64,000 nucleotides of DNA from the NCBI RefSeq assembly GCF_042433515.1, contig NZ_JBHLVH010000003.1, positions 13,113 to 77,112 on the forward strand, in the 5' to 3' direction. Below, piece after piece: positions 24,695-33,502 of the stretch. A program made the translations under genes and the position numbers. This stretch comes from Kytococcus schroeteri. Its GTDB lineage: Bacteria; Actinomycetota; Actinomycetes; Actinomycetales; Dermatophilaceae. Position 1 is the first letter of the stretch; each line of letters begins with the position of its first letter. The notes beneath the pieces were generated by a model. That model was not told the DNA's origin, did no database searches, and saw only the letters and a program-made list of their open reading frames with translations.

Positions 24695-26497
24695 ATGTTG
24701 CAGTCACTCCACGACAAGCTGGGCCTGCGGACGTCACCCGTCATCTTCTTCGGGTCGATCGCGCTCACCGCAGCCTTCATCATCCTGACCCTCGCCTTCC
24801 CCACGACCATGGCGTCGACCTTTGCCACGGGCGCCGACTGGATCATCGAGAACCTGGGGTGGTTCTACATCCTGGGCGTGACGGTCTTCCTCATCTACCT
24901 CGTCGTGACGGCGCTCAGCCGCTTCGGCCGCATCCGCCTGAGCCCGCGGGACGAACCGCCCGAGCACAAGTTCCTCGTGTGGTTCAGCATGCTCTTCGCC
25001 GCCGGCATCGGGTCGATCCTCATGTTCTGGGGCGTCGCCGAGCCGGTGAACCACTTCGCCAACCCCCCGATGGCCGACGTCAAGCCCCAGTCCGACGACG
25101 CCGCCCGGGAGGCCATCAGCTTCACCCTCTACCACTTCGGGCTGCACACGTGGACGATCTTCACGCTGCCCTCGCTGGCGTTCGCGTACTTCATGTACCA
25201 GCGCAACCTGCCGCCGCGGGTCTCCTCGTTGTTCCACCCGCTGCTGGGTGACAAGGGCATCCACGGCCCGGTCGGCAAGGCCATCGACATCGTCTCGATC
25301 GTGGGCACCCTGTTCGGCGTCGCCCTGACGATTGCCCTGGGCACGCTGCAGATCAACGCGGGCCTGGCGCGGGTGTTCGGCATCGACCAGAGCGCCCTGA
25401 GCATCGCGCTCATCATCGGCGGAGTCACCCTGATGGCCCTGGCCTCCGTCATGGCGGGCCTCGACAAGGGCATCAAGATGCTCTCCAACGCCAACATCCT
25501 CGCCGCCGTCCTGCTGATGGTCTTCATCGTGATCAGCGGACCCACCCTCTACCTGCTCAAGGGCGCCGTCGAGTCGGTGGGCCTGTACGCGCAGCGCCTG
25601 CCCTACCTGGCCTTCTGGAACGACGCCTTCGGCGACAACCCGGGCTGGCAGCAGAGCTGGACGATCTTCTACTGGGCGTGGACCATCACGTGGTCGCCCT
25701 TCGTGGGCATCTTCATCGCCCGCATCTCCCGCGGCCGCACCATCCGCGAGTTCGTCTTCGGCGTGCTGGCCGCCCCGGTGACCTTCTCGGTCGTCTGGTT
25801 CGGCATCTTCGGGTTCGCCAGCTTCGACATCATCGGCGGCAAGGACGGTGGCAAGCTGGTCACCTCGGTCCTGGAGCAGGGCCCCGAGGTGGCGCTGTTC
25901 GAGTTCCTCGACCACTTCCCCCTGGCCTCGGTGGTCTCGGTCCTCGCGGTCGTCATCGTGGTGCTGTTCTTCGTCACCTCGATGGACTCGGCCTCGCTGG
26001 TCATGGACTACATGGCCCGCGGCCACGACGAGGACGACCGCTCCCCGGTCCTCCAGCGCGCCCTGTGGGCCGTCGCCACCGGTGTGGTGGCCGTGGTGCT
26101 GCTGACCTACAACCCCGATCCCGACAGCGACGTCATCGCGGCCCTGCAGGACATCATCACCATCGTGGGCCTGCCCTTCTTCGTCATGGGCTACCTCATG
26201 ATGTGGGCCCTGAACCGCGCCATGCGCGAGGACGCCGGCGAACTGCTGCCGCTGGCCACCAAGCGGTGGCGCAAGGTGCTCCCGCCCGAGGAGGCCGAGC
26301 GACGCCGCCAGGAGGGTGACGAGGAGGCGTGGGACACCACCGAGGTGGAGCACGACCCGCACTACACCACCGAGGACGGTTCCACCATCGCCGCGCCGGA
26401 AACGGCGGCCTACGTGGCCACCGACCTGCGCGACGCCGACGGCAACGAGGCGTTCACCACCGAGGACCAGCAGGTGGAGGGCGCGCACCGCATCTGA
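24695..26497 (+). CDS. BCCT-family betaine/carnitine/choline transporter
   Basis: A 600-residue, 12-helix secondary transporter; ATG 24695 has AGGA about 8 nt upstream. Diagnostic BCCT signatures are WFSMLFAAGIGSILMFWGVAEP and the Trp-rich helix 8 block FYWAWTITWSPFVGIFIARISRGRTIREF. The C-terminal cytosolic tail is about 90 residues and strongly acidic (EEWDTTEVEHDPHYTTED-like). Such tails take part in osmosensing in the family. It probably imports a compatible solute such as glycine betaine; the exact substrate is not readable. Confidence 0.93.
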   Translation: MLQSLHDKLGLRTSPVIFFGSIALTAAFIILTLAFPTTMASTFATGADWIIENLGWFYILGVTVFLIYLVVTALSRFGRIRLSPRDEPPEHKFLVWFSMLFAAGIGSILMFWGVAEPVNHFANPPMADVKPQSDDAAREAISFTLYHFGLHTWTIFTLPSLAFAYFMYQRNLPPRVSSLFHPLLGDKGIHGPVGKAIDIVSIVGTLFGVALTIALGTLQINAGLARVFGIDQSALSIALIIGGVTLMALASVMAGLDKGIKMLSNANILAAVLLMVFIVISGPTLYLLKGAVESVGLYAQRLPYLAFWNDAFGDNPGWQQSWTIFYWAWTITWSPFVGIFIARISRGRTIREFVFGVLAAPVTFSVVWFGIFGFASFDIIGGKDGGKLVTSVLEQGPEVALFEFLDHFPLASVVSVLAVVIVVLFFVTSMDSASLVMDYMARGHDEDDRSPVLQRALWAVATGVVAVVLLTYNPDPDSDVIAALQDIITIVGLPFFVMGYLMMWALNRAMREDAGELLPLATKRWRKVLPPEEAERRRQEGDEEAWDTTEVEHDPHYTTEDGSTIAAPETAAYVATDLRDADGNEAFTTEDQQVEGAHRI

Positions 26498-26510
26498 TCG
26501 CCTGCTCAGA

Positions 26511-26516
26511 TATGGT
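26511..26516 (+). promoter_or_regulatory. -10 box TATGGT for a leaderless ABC importer operon
   Basis: TATGGT ends 6 nt before the GTG start of the substrate-binding protein gene. There is no ribosome-binding site in between. Confidence 0.6.
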
Positions 26517-26522
26517 GCGCGG

Positions 26523-28169
26523 GTGACTTCGCGCCCCGTCTCCCGCCGCTCCGTCCTGACCGCCTCCGCGGCAGCCGCCGCCACCGCCCTCGCCGGGTGT
26601 GGACTCTCCACCCCCGGCGGGGGCGGTGGCACGTCCGGCGCCCCGTCGGGCAGCGGCGGGGGCGAGGGCGACCACCCCGCCCTGGTGGTGGCCGGCACCG
26701 AGGAGCTGGGCGCCTTCAACCCCATCTCCGGCCACGGCGAGCAGGGCGGCACCGCGCTCTACGAGGGCCTGCTGCGCCTGCGCAGCGACGACCCCGAGGC
26801 CCTGCCGACCATGGAGCCCGCGCTGGCCGCCGAGGAGCCCACCGTGAGCAAGGACCAGCGCACCTGGCGCGTGCCGGTGCGCCAGGGGGTGCGCTTCCAC
26901 GACGGCAGCGAGCTCACCGCCGAGGACGTGGTGGCCACCTACCGGGCGCTCCTGGACCCCGAGTCCGGCAGCGAGGCCGCGTGGGCCTACGACATGGTGA
27001 GGACGGTGGAGGCCGAGGGCGACGAGGTGGTCTTCCACCTGGAGTACCCCTACGTGGACTTCCCCAGCCGGATGCTGCTCGGCATCGCGCCGAAGGCCAA
27101 GTTCACCGGCGGGCCGGCCACCGAGTCCCCGCTCAACCGGGAACCCGTGGGCACCGGGCCGCTGCGCCTGGTCTCGCTCAAGCCCCACGAGGCCACGCTC
27201 GAGCGCTTCGAGGACTACTGGGGCGAACCGTCGGCCGTGCCGCGCCTGACCATCACCACCGTGCTGGACGAGGGCACCCGCGCCCAGCAGGTGCGCGCCG
27301 GCGAGGTGGACGGCACCGTGCTGCCGCCCAAGCTGGCGCAGGCCACCGCCGACGCCGCCGACCACCTGCAGCTGGCCGTGGCCAAGACGGCTGACTGGCG
27401 CGGCGTGAGCTTCCCCGAGAAGGCCGCCGTCGCCGCCACCCCGGAGCTGCGGGTGGCGTTGAACCTGGCCGTGGACCGGCAGGCCATGATCGATGCCGTG
27501 CTCGGCGGCCGGGGCACGCCGGCCGCCACCCCCGTCTCGGCGGTGTACGGCGACGCCTACGAGGACCTCGCCTACGAGCACGACCCCGAGAAGGCCAAGC
27601 AGGTGCTGGAGGAGGCCGGGTGGGCCCCCGGCGAGGACGGCATCCGCACCAAGGACGGCGAGCGGGCCGGGTTCACCCTGGCCTACGACCCCAAGGACTC
27701 CGTGCGCCGCGACCTGGCGGTGGCCTTCGCCGAGGACCTCAAGAAGGTGGGCGTCGAGGTGACGCCCAAGGGCATGACCTGGGACGAGATCGAGCCGGTC
27801 TACCGCGAGATCGGCATCCTGCTGGGTGGCGGCGACAAGCCGTACAGCATCGACAGCCAGGTGTTCGGGCAGCTGCACACCCCCATGAAGGGCGCCGCGT
27901 TCTTCTACAACCCCGGTGGCCAGGGCAGCGACGAGCTGGACGCCCTGCTGGAGAAGGCCCGCCGCGCCACCGACGAGACCGAGCGCAACCGCCTCTACCG
28001 GGACGTGCAGAAGAAGACCTTCGAGGACCCCAACGGCGTCTACTTCATGTTCCTCGAGCACACCTACGTGCACGACCCGCGCGGCTACGACACCGGCAAC
28101 CTCGTGGTGGAGCCGCACGCCCACGGCGTCTCGTGGGGCCCGTGGTGGAACGTCGGCCAGTGGACGTGA
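26523..28169 (+). CDS. ABC importer substrate-binding lipoprotein (SBP_bac_5: peptide/nickel type)
   Basis: A 548-residue cluster C solute-binding protein. The N-terminus combines a twin-arginine-like SRRSVLTAS with the lipobox LAGC, so a membrane-anchored lipoprotein is expected. Family blocks are VRFHDGSELTAEDVVATYR, REPVGTGPLRL, LRVALNLAVDRQAMIDAVLGG and LEEAGWAPGEDGIR. It starts at GTG 26523, leaderless. It heads a five-gene operon with two permeases and two ATPases. Ligand is a peptide, nickel complex or other small molecule; the pocket does not reveal which. Confidence 0.92.
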   Translation: MTSRPVSRRSVLTASAAAAATALAGCGLSTPGGGGGTSGAPSGSGGGEGDHPALVVAGTEELGAFNPISGHGEQGGTALYEGLLRLRSDDPEALPTMEPALAAEEPTVSKDQRTWRVPVRQGVRFHDGSELTAEDVVATYRALLDPESGSEAAWAYDMVRTVEAEGDEVVFHLEYPYVDFPSRMLLGIAPKAKFTGGPATESPLNREPVGTGPLRLVSLKPHEATLERFEDYWGEPSAVPRLTITTVLDEGTRAQQVRAGEVDGTVLPPKLAQATADAADHLQLAVAKTADWRGVSFPEKAAVAATPELRVALNLAVDRQAMIDAVLGGRGTPAATPVSAVYGDAYEDLAYEHDPEKAKQVLEEAGWAPGEDGIRTKDGERAGFTLAYDPKDSVRRDLAVAFAEDLKKVGVEVTPKGMTWDEIEPVYREIGILLGGGDKPYSIDSQVFGQLHTPMKGAAFFYNPGGQGSDELDALLEKARRATDETERNRLYRDVQKKTFEDPNGVYFMFLEHTYVHDPRGYDTGNLVVEPHAHGVSWGPWWNVGQWT

Positions 28170-28173
28170 GGCG

Positions 28174-29151
28174 GTGACGCTCTCCCGCATCGGCCGGATG
28201 ACGGTGCGGCGCCTGGCGTGGTCGGTGCCCGTGGTGGTGCTGGTCTCGCTGGCCGTGTTCGCCCTCGCCGCGGCGAGCCCCCTGGACCCGCTGGAGGCGA
28301 TGCTGGGCGACCGCTACCAGCGCCTCACCCCCGAGCAGCGCGCCCAGATCGGGCACGCCTCGGGCATGGACGCCCCGTGGTGGCAGGCCTGGTGGTGGTG
28401 GCTCGGCGACCTGCTGCAGGGCGACCTGGGGTTCTCGCACGTCTTCCGCCAGCCGGTGGCCGAGGTGCTCGCGCAGCGCGTGGGCTGGACGGTGCTGCTC
28501 ACCGTGCCCGCCCTGCTGCTGGCCCTGCTGCTGGGGCTGGTGGGCGGCGTGGCCGCCGGGCTGCGTCCGCGCTCCTGGTGGGCGCGCACCGTGGCCGGGG
28601 TGGCGATGGTGCTGCAGGCCCTGCCGCCCTACGTGCTGGCCCTGGTGGGTGTGCTGCTGCTCTCGGTCACCTGGGGGCTGCTGCCCACCGGTGGCATGGG
28701 GCGCCCCGGCGAGGCCGTCACCGCATCGGGCCTGGTGCGCCACGCGGTGCTGCCGGTGACGGTGCTGGCGCTCAGCCAGGTGCCGTGGCTGCTGCTGGCC
28801 GCCCGGGAGTCGGTGGTCGAGACCGCCGCCTCCGATGCGGTGCGCGGCGCCCGGGCGCGCGGCCTCTCGCCGCGCACGGTGCGCCGCGGGCACGTGGTGC
28901 CCGCCGCCCTGGTGCCGGTGGCCACCCTCGTGGGGCTGCGGCTGCCGGAGCTGGTGGTGGGCGCCGTCATCGTGGAGGAGGTGTTCGCGTGGCCGGGCGT
29001 GGCCAACGCGCTGGTGCAGGCCGCCCTGCAGCTGGACTTCCCGCTCCTGGCCGCCCTGACCACCCTCACCACGGTGCTGGTGCTGGTGGGCTCGTGGGCC
29101 GCCGACGCGCTGCACCTGGCGCTGGACCCGAGGGCGGAGATCGATGCGTGA
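28174..29151 (+). CDS. ABC importer permease 1 (DppB/NikB type)
   Basis: A 325-residue inner-membrane permease with six helices. It starts at GTG 28174 (GAGG about 6 nt upstream), 4 nt after the binding-protein stop. The N-terminal helix and the LGDLLQGDLGFSHVFRQPVAEVL segment are typical of the DppB branch. The EAA loop block ETAASDAVRGARARGLSPRTV contacts the ATPases. It overlaps the next permease by 8 bp. Confidence 0.92.
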   Translation: MTLSRIGRMTVRRLAWSVPVVVLVSLAVFALAAASPLDPLEAMLGDRYQRLTPEQRAQIGHASGMDAPWWQAWWWWLGDLLQGDLGFSHVFRQPVAEVLAQRVGWTVLLTVPALLLALLLGLVGGVAAGLRPRSWWARTVAGVAMVLQALPPYVLALVGVLLLSVTWGLLPTGGMGRPGEAVTASGLVRHAVLPVTVLALSQVPWLLLAARESVVETAASDAVRGARARGLSPRTVRRGHVVPAALVPVATLVGLRLPELVVGAVIVEEVFAWPGVANALVQAALQLDFPLLAALTTLTTVLVLVGSWAADALHLALDPRAEIDA

Positions 29152-29977
29152 GCTGACCCGCACCGCCGGCGGCCGCGTGGCGCTGGGCACCCTGGCGGTG
29201 CTCGTGCTGCTCGCCGTGGTGCTGCCGCTGGTGGTGGACGACTCCACCCACCTCGTGGACGCCCTGCAGCCCCCCTCGGCCGAGCACTGGGCCGGCACCG
29301 ACCACGCCGGGCGCGACCTGCTGGTGCGGGTGGCCCAGGGGCTGCGCGTGAGCCTGCTCATCGCGGCCCTCTCGGCGCTGGTGTCGGTGGTGCTCGGGGT
29401 GCTCGTGGGCGCCGCCGCGGCGAGCCTGGGCCGCTGGGCGGACGCCCTGCTCATGCGCACCGGCGATGCCGTCTCGGCCCTGCCGCACCTCGTGCTGGGC
29501 CTGGTGGTGGTGGCCCTCTACCCCGGCTCGGTGGTGGCCATCGTGGCCTCCATCGCGCTGACCCACTGGCCCACCGTGGCCCGCCTGGTGCGCGCCGAGG
29601 CGCTGGCCGTGCGGAGCTCGCAGTACGTGGACGCCGCCCGGCTGGCGGGCGCCTCGCGCTGGCAGCTGCTGCGGCGCCACCTGGTGCCGGCGGCGCTGCC
29701 CCAGGCGCTCGTGGCCGTGGTGCTGCTGCTGCCGCACGCGGTGTTCCACGAGTCCACGCTGAGCTTCTTCGGTCTGGGGCTTCAGCCCACGCAGGCATCG
29801 CTGGGCACGCTGCTGGCCCAGGCACGTTCCGACGTGCAGCTGGGCGCCTGGTGGTCGCTGGTGGTGCCCGCCCTGGCTCTGGGGGCCACCACCGTGGCGG
29901 TCGGCGGCCTGGGGCGGGGCCTCACCGACGCCCTGCGCTCCGGCGACGCCATGAGCGAGGCGGAGGTGCACGCATGA
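29144..29977 (+). CDS. ABC importer permease 2 (DppC/NikC type)
   Basis: 277 residues with six helices. The N-terminal AEHWAGTDHAGRDLLVRVAQGLRVSL (the GTDxxGRD motif of DppC proteins) and the EAA loop VDAARLAGASRWQLLRRHLVP identify it. ATG 29144 overlaps the previous gene by 8 bp. It forms the membrane channel with permease 1. Confidence 0.92.
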   Translation: MRELTRTAGGRVALGTLAVLVLLAVVLPLVVDDSTHLVDALQPPSAEHWAGTDHAGRDLLVRVAQGLRVSLLIAALSALVSVVLGVLVGAAAASLGRWADALLMRTGDAVSALPHLVLGLVVVALYPGSVVAIVASIALTHWPTVARLVRAEALAVRSSQYVDAARLAGASRWQLLRRHLVPAALPQALVAVVLLLPHAVFHESTLSFFGLGLQPTQASLGTLLAQARSDVQLGAWWSLVVPALALGATTVAVGGLGRGLTDALRSGDAMSEAEVHA

Positions 29978-30969
29978 GCCCGATGACGGGGGCCACCCCC
30001 CTGGACGACACCGCCGCCCCCGCCGCCCGGGTGCACGGGCTCTCGGTGCGCCTGCCCGTGGCCGGGGGCCGCCACCGGGTGCACGCCGCCCACGCGGTGG
30101 ACCTCGAGCTGCACGCCGGCCGGGTGCATGCCCTGGTGGGCGAGTCCGGGTGCGGCAAGTCCGTGCTGGCCAGCGCCCTCATCGGGCTGCTGCCGCCGGG
30201 CGCCGAGGTGGACGGGCGCCTGGAGGTGGCCGGCCACGCCCTGGGCCCGCGCGACGAGGCCGAGTGGCGCCACCTGCGCGGCCACCACGTGGGACTCGTA
30301 CCGCAGTCGGCGGCCACGCTGCTCACGCCCACCCGCCGCGTGGGGCCGCAGGTGGCCGAGACCCTGCGGGCGCTGTCCCCCGAGGCCCACGGCCGTCGTG
30401 GCCGGGAGCTCGACGCCCTCGTGGCCCGGGCCCTGGAGCGGGTCGGCCTCGGGGCGGGAGTGGTGCGGCTGTACCCGCACGAGCTCTCCGGGGGCATGGC
30501 CGCCCGCGTGGCCTACGCGCTGGCCACGGCCGGACGCCCCGCGGTGCTGCTGGCCGACGAGCCCACCGCCAGCCTCGACGAGGCCAGCCGCGAGGCCGTG
30601 CTGGACCTGCTGCGCGAGGCCGCCGACGACGGCGCCGCGGTGCTGCTCATCACCCACGACCTCACCTCGCTCGGTGCCCACGCCGGACGGGTGGACGAGG
30701 TGTCGGTGATGTACGGCGGGCAGGTGGTGGACCACGGGCCGGCCGAGGTGCTGCTCGCCGCCCCCGGCCCCCTCGACGCCCCCGACCCGGTGGGCACCGG
30801 CGGCCCCGGGGAGCCCGGCCGCCACGCCTACACGCGCGCCCTGGTGGCGGCCCTGCCGCGGCACGGGCTGCACCCCATCGGTGGGGCGCCGCCCTCCCTG
30901 CTCGATGCCGTGACGCCACCCTCGGTGGAGGAGCGGCTGGCCCAGCCCGTCCCCGGAGGTGCCCCGTGA
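29974..30969 (+). CDS. ABC importer ATPase 1 (DppD/NikD type)
   Basis: 331 residues: Walker A GESGCGKS, Q-loop VGLVPQSAATLLTPTRRVGPQ, signature HELSGGMAARVAYALATA, Walker B VLLADEPTASLDEA, switch His LLITHDLTSLG. The C-terminal oligopeptide/dipeptide extension (HAYTRALVAALPR ... GAPPSLLDA) is present. It overlaps neighbouring genes by 4 bp on both sides. It drives import together with the shorter second ATPase. Confidence 0.92.
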   Translation: MSPMTGATPLDDTAAPAARVHGLSVRLPVAGGRHRVHAAHAVDLELHAGRVHALVGESGCGKSVLASALIGLLPPGAEVDGRLEVAGHALGPRDEAEWRHLRGHHVGLVPQSAATLLTPTRRVGPQVAETLRALSPEAHGRRGRELDALVARALERVGLGAGVVRLYPHELSGGMAARVAYALATAGRPAVLLADEPTASLDEASREAVLDLLREAADDGAAVLLITHDLTSLGAHAGRVDEVSVMYGGQVVDHGPAEVLLAAPGPLDAPDPVGTGGPGEPGRHAYTRALVAALPRHGLHPIGGAPPSLLDAVTPPSVEERLAQPVPGGAP

Positions 30970-31715
30970 GCGACACCCACCCCGCCCCCACCCCCGCAGC
31001 CGCCGGCGAGGAGGCGCGTACCGGCACCCCGCCCGGCCCCGGGCCCGTCGTACGCCTCGCCGGCGTGACCGCCGCCCCCGCCCCCGGCACGCCGGAGGTG
31101 CTGCGCGGCATCGACCTCGAGCTGCTGCCCGGCACCACCACCGCGGTCACCGGCCCCAACGGTGCCGGCAAGTCCACGCTGTGCCGGGTGGTGGCCGGGC
31201 TCGTGACGCCCTCGGCCGGCACTGTGGAGGTGGCCGGGCGGGCACTGCACCCCGGGGTCCCCGCGGCCGGGGTGGCCATGCTCTTCCAGTCGCCGCGCCG
31301 CTCGGTGAGCCCCCGGATGACGCTGCGCCAGGCCATCGCCGAGCCGGTGGAGCTGCGACGCAGCCGGGAGCGCCCCTCCCGCCGGGCCGTCCGCGAGGCC
31401 GTGGACGCCGCCGCCGCGGAGGTGGGCCTCACGCCCGACCTGCTGAGCCGCCGCCCGGCCGCGGTCTCCGACGGCCAGCTGCAGCGCGCCGCCCTGGCAC
31501 GGGCGCTCGTCATGGAGCCGGCCGTGCTGCTGGCCGACGAGGCCACCGCCATGCTCGACCCGGCCACCACGGCATCGGTGGTGGGCCTGCTGCGGGCGCG
31601 GGCCGCATCGGGGCTGACGGTGCTCACCATCAGCCACGACGCCGAGCTGCTGGAGGCCTGGTGCGTCGCCCCCGGCGACCGTGTGCTGGAGCTGGCGGCC
31701 CTCAGCCGGCGATGA
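30966..31715 (+). CDS. ABC importer ATPase 2 (DppF/NikE type), short
   Basis: 249 residues from GTG 30966. Walker A is GPNGAGKST, Q-loop MLFQSPRRSVSPRMTLRQ, Walker B VLLADEATAMLD, switch His TISHDAELL. The signature reads AVSDGQLQRAALARAL, that is SDGQ instead of SGGQ, with the first Gly replaced by Asp. The usual C-terminal oligopeptide extension is absent. It ends with a 14-bp convergent overlap with the flavoprotein gene on the other strand. Confidence 0.9.
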   Translation: MSDTHPAPTPAAAGEEARTGTPPGPGPVVRLAGVTAAPAPGTPEVLRGIDLELLPGTTTAVTGPNGAGKSTLCRVVAGLVTPSAGTVEVAGRALHPGVPAAGVAMLFQSPRRSVSPRMTLRQAIAEPVELRRSRERPSRRAVREAVDAAAAEVGLTPDLLSRRPAAVSDGQLQRAALARALVMEPAVLLADEATAMLDPATTASVVGLLRARAASGLTVLTISHDAELLEAWCVAPGDRVLELAALSRR

Positions 31716-33495
31716 CGCCCGCGGCCGCGCGCCGCCCGGTGAACAGGCACCCACCCAGGAAGGTGCCCTCCAACGACCGGTAGCCGTGCACGCCCCCGCC
31801 GCCGAAACCGCTCACCTCGCCGGCGGCGAACAGCCCCGGCACCGGCCCACCGGCCGCGTCGAGCACCGCACCGTCCAACCGCGTGGCCAGCCCGCCCAGT
31901 GTCTTGCGGCTCAGGATGCGCAACCGCACGGCCATGAGCGGCCCGGCTGCCGGGTCCTGGAGGTCGTGCGGTGCCACGGAGCGCACCAGTTTGTCGCCCA
32001 GGTAGGTCCGCGCGTCGCGCAGCAGCCGGCGCTGCGGGTCGTCCTCGCGTCCGTGGGCGGCCACGGCCTCGCGCACGGCGGCCCGGTCCAGCGGCCGTCC
32101 GCCCATCGCCTCCATGCGGCCCAGCAGCGTCTCCAGGTCGTCGGCCTCGATGACGTCGTCCCCGGCGTCGACGAAGGCCTGCACCGGTGCCGGCACGTCC
32201 GTGCGCACCCGCCCCAGCACCCCGCGCACCGACCGCCCGGTGAGGTCCGGGTTCTGCTCGCTGCCCGAGAGCGCGAACTCCTTGCCCACGATGCGCCGGT
32301 TGGTCACGAACCACGAGTGCTCCGCGCCGGTGGCCTGGAGGTGCTCCAGCGTGCCCAAGGTGTCCGTGCCGGGGAAGAGCGGCGCGGGCAGCCGGTGCCC
32401 GTCGGCGTCGAGCCACAGCGAGCTCGGCCCGGGCAGGATGCGGATGCCGTGCCGGTGCCACACGGCCTCCGGGTTGCCCAGGCCCTCGGTGTAGGCCCAC
32501 ATGCGGTCGGTGTTCACCCACGCCGCGCCGGCCTGCGCCCCGAGCTCCAGCCCGGAGCCGTCCACGTACGCGGGCACGCCGTGCAGCAGGTCCTCCGGCA
32601 GGGCGCCCAGGCGCTGCGGCCAGGCGCCGCGCATCATCGCGTCGTTGCCCCCGATGCCGCCGGTGGCCAGCACTACCGCACCGCCGCGCAGCTCGGTCTC
32701 CCCGGTCACGCGAGTGGCGCGGGCCCGGCCGCGCTCACCCGTGGGCAGGGTCGCCCGGGTGCCGGAGGTCGTGCCCGACGCGCTCCCTGGGCCCGGTGCG
32801 GTGGCGGCCGCGTCGCGCCCGCCCACCGGGCCACCGTCGGCCTCGAGCACCTCGGCCCGCACGCCCACCACGCGGTCGCCCTCGCGGAGCAGCTCGACCA
32901 CCCGGTGCCCCGGCAGGTAGGTGGCCCGCCCCGCCTCGATGCCGCGGCGCAGGTCGTCCACGAAGGGCTGCACCAGCCCCGGCCCGGTGCCCCAGGTGAT
33001 GTGGAAGCGCGGCACCGAGTTGCCCGGCCCGGTGTTCTCCACACCGGGTCCACGGTTGTCGCCGCGCTCGGCCCAGCCCACCACCGGGAAGAAGCGGATG
33101 CCCTTGGTGGCCAGCCACTCCCGCTTCCCGCGGTGCGCCCACTCCACGTACGCGCGCGCCCACTGGCGGCCCAGCGCGTCCTCGGCGCGGTCCCAGCCGG
33201 CGGTGCGCTCCCAGTCGGCCCACGCGAGCTCCAAGGAGTCCTTCACGCGCAGCCGGCGCTGCTGCGGGGAGTCCACGAGGAACAGCCCGCCGAAGGACCA
33301 CCAGGCCTGCCCGCCCAGGTCGGTCTCGGGGGAGGCGTCCACCAGGGTCACGGTGCGCCCGGCCGCCAGCAGCTCCGAGGCGCAGACCAGGCCGGCCAGG
33401 CCGTGGCCCACCACCACGGCATCGGCCGGTGGGGTGGCACCGGCACCCGGAGCACGGGACGAGGTGGGGCGGAACGAGGACGACGCGGGACTCAT
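31702..33495 (-). CDS. FAD-binding dehydrogenase (KSTD/fumarate-reductase-like flavoprotein)
   Basis: A 597-residue flavoprotein starting at ATG 33495. The FAD fingerprint is DAVVVGHGLAGLVCASELLAAG near residue 25. The following GGQAWWSFGGLFLVDSPQQRRL and NSVPRFHITWGTGPG blocks are typical of the 'putative FAD-binding dehydrogenase' group related to 3-ketosteroid-1-dehydrogenases. The C-terminal GLFAAGEVSGFGGGGVHGYRSLEGTFLGGC closes the FAD site. A Gly/Ala/Thr-rich insert near 240-265 is low complexity. The substrate is unknown; steroid specificity should not be assumed. An MFS gene ends 7 bp upstream, so both are probably cotranscribed. Confidence 0.87.
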   Translation of the reverse strand: MSPASSSFRPTSSRAPGAGATPPADAVVVGHGLAGLVCASELLAAGRTVTLVDASPETDLGGQAWWSFGGLFLVDSPQQRRLRVKDSLELAWADWERTAGWDRAEDALGRQWARAYVEWAHRGKREWLATKGIRFFPVVGWAERGDNRGPGVENTGPGNSVPRFHITWGTGPGLVQPFVDDLRRGIEAGRATYLPGHRVVELLREGDRVVGVRAEVLEADGGPVGGRDAAATAPGPGSASGTTSGTRATLPTGERGRARATRVTGETELRGGAVVLATGGIGGNDAMMRGAWPQRLGALPEDLLHGVPAYVDGSGLELGAQAGAAWVNTDRMWAYTEGLGNPEAVWHRHGIRILPGPSSLWLDADGHRLPAPLFPGTDTLGTLEHLQATGAEHSWFVTNRRIVGKEFALSGSEQNPDLTGRSVRGVLGRVRTDVPAPVQAFVDAGDDVIEADDLETLLGRMEAMGGRPLDRAAVREAVAAHGREDDPQRRLLRDARTYLGDKLVRSVAPHDLQDPAAGPLMAVRLRILSRKTLGGLATRLDGAVLDAAGGPVPGLFAAGEVSGFGGGGVHGYRSLEGTFLGGCLFTGRRAAAGVIAG

Positions 33496-33502
33496 GGGGC
33501 CA

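Noticed and set aside
31702..33495. Calling the flavoprotein 3-ketosteroid dehydrogenase.
   Set aside because: It belongs to a related FAD-dehydrogenase group with no steroid genes around; substrate left open.
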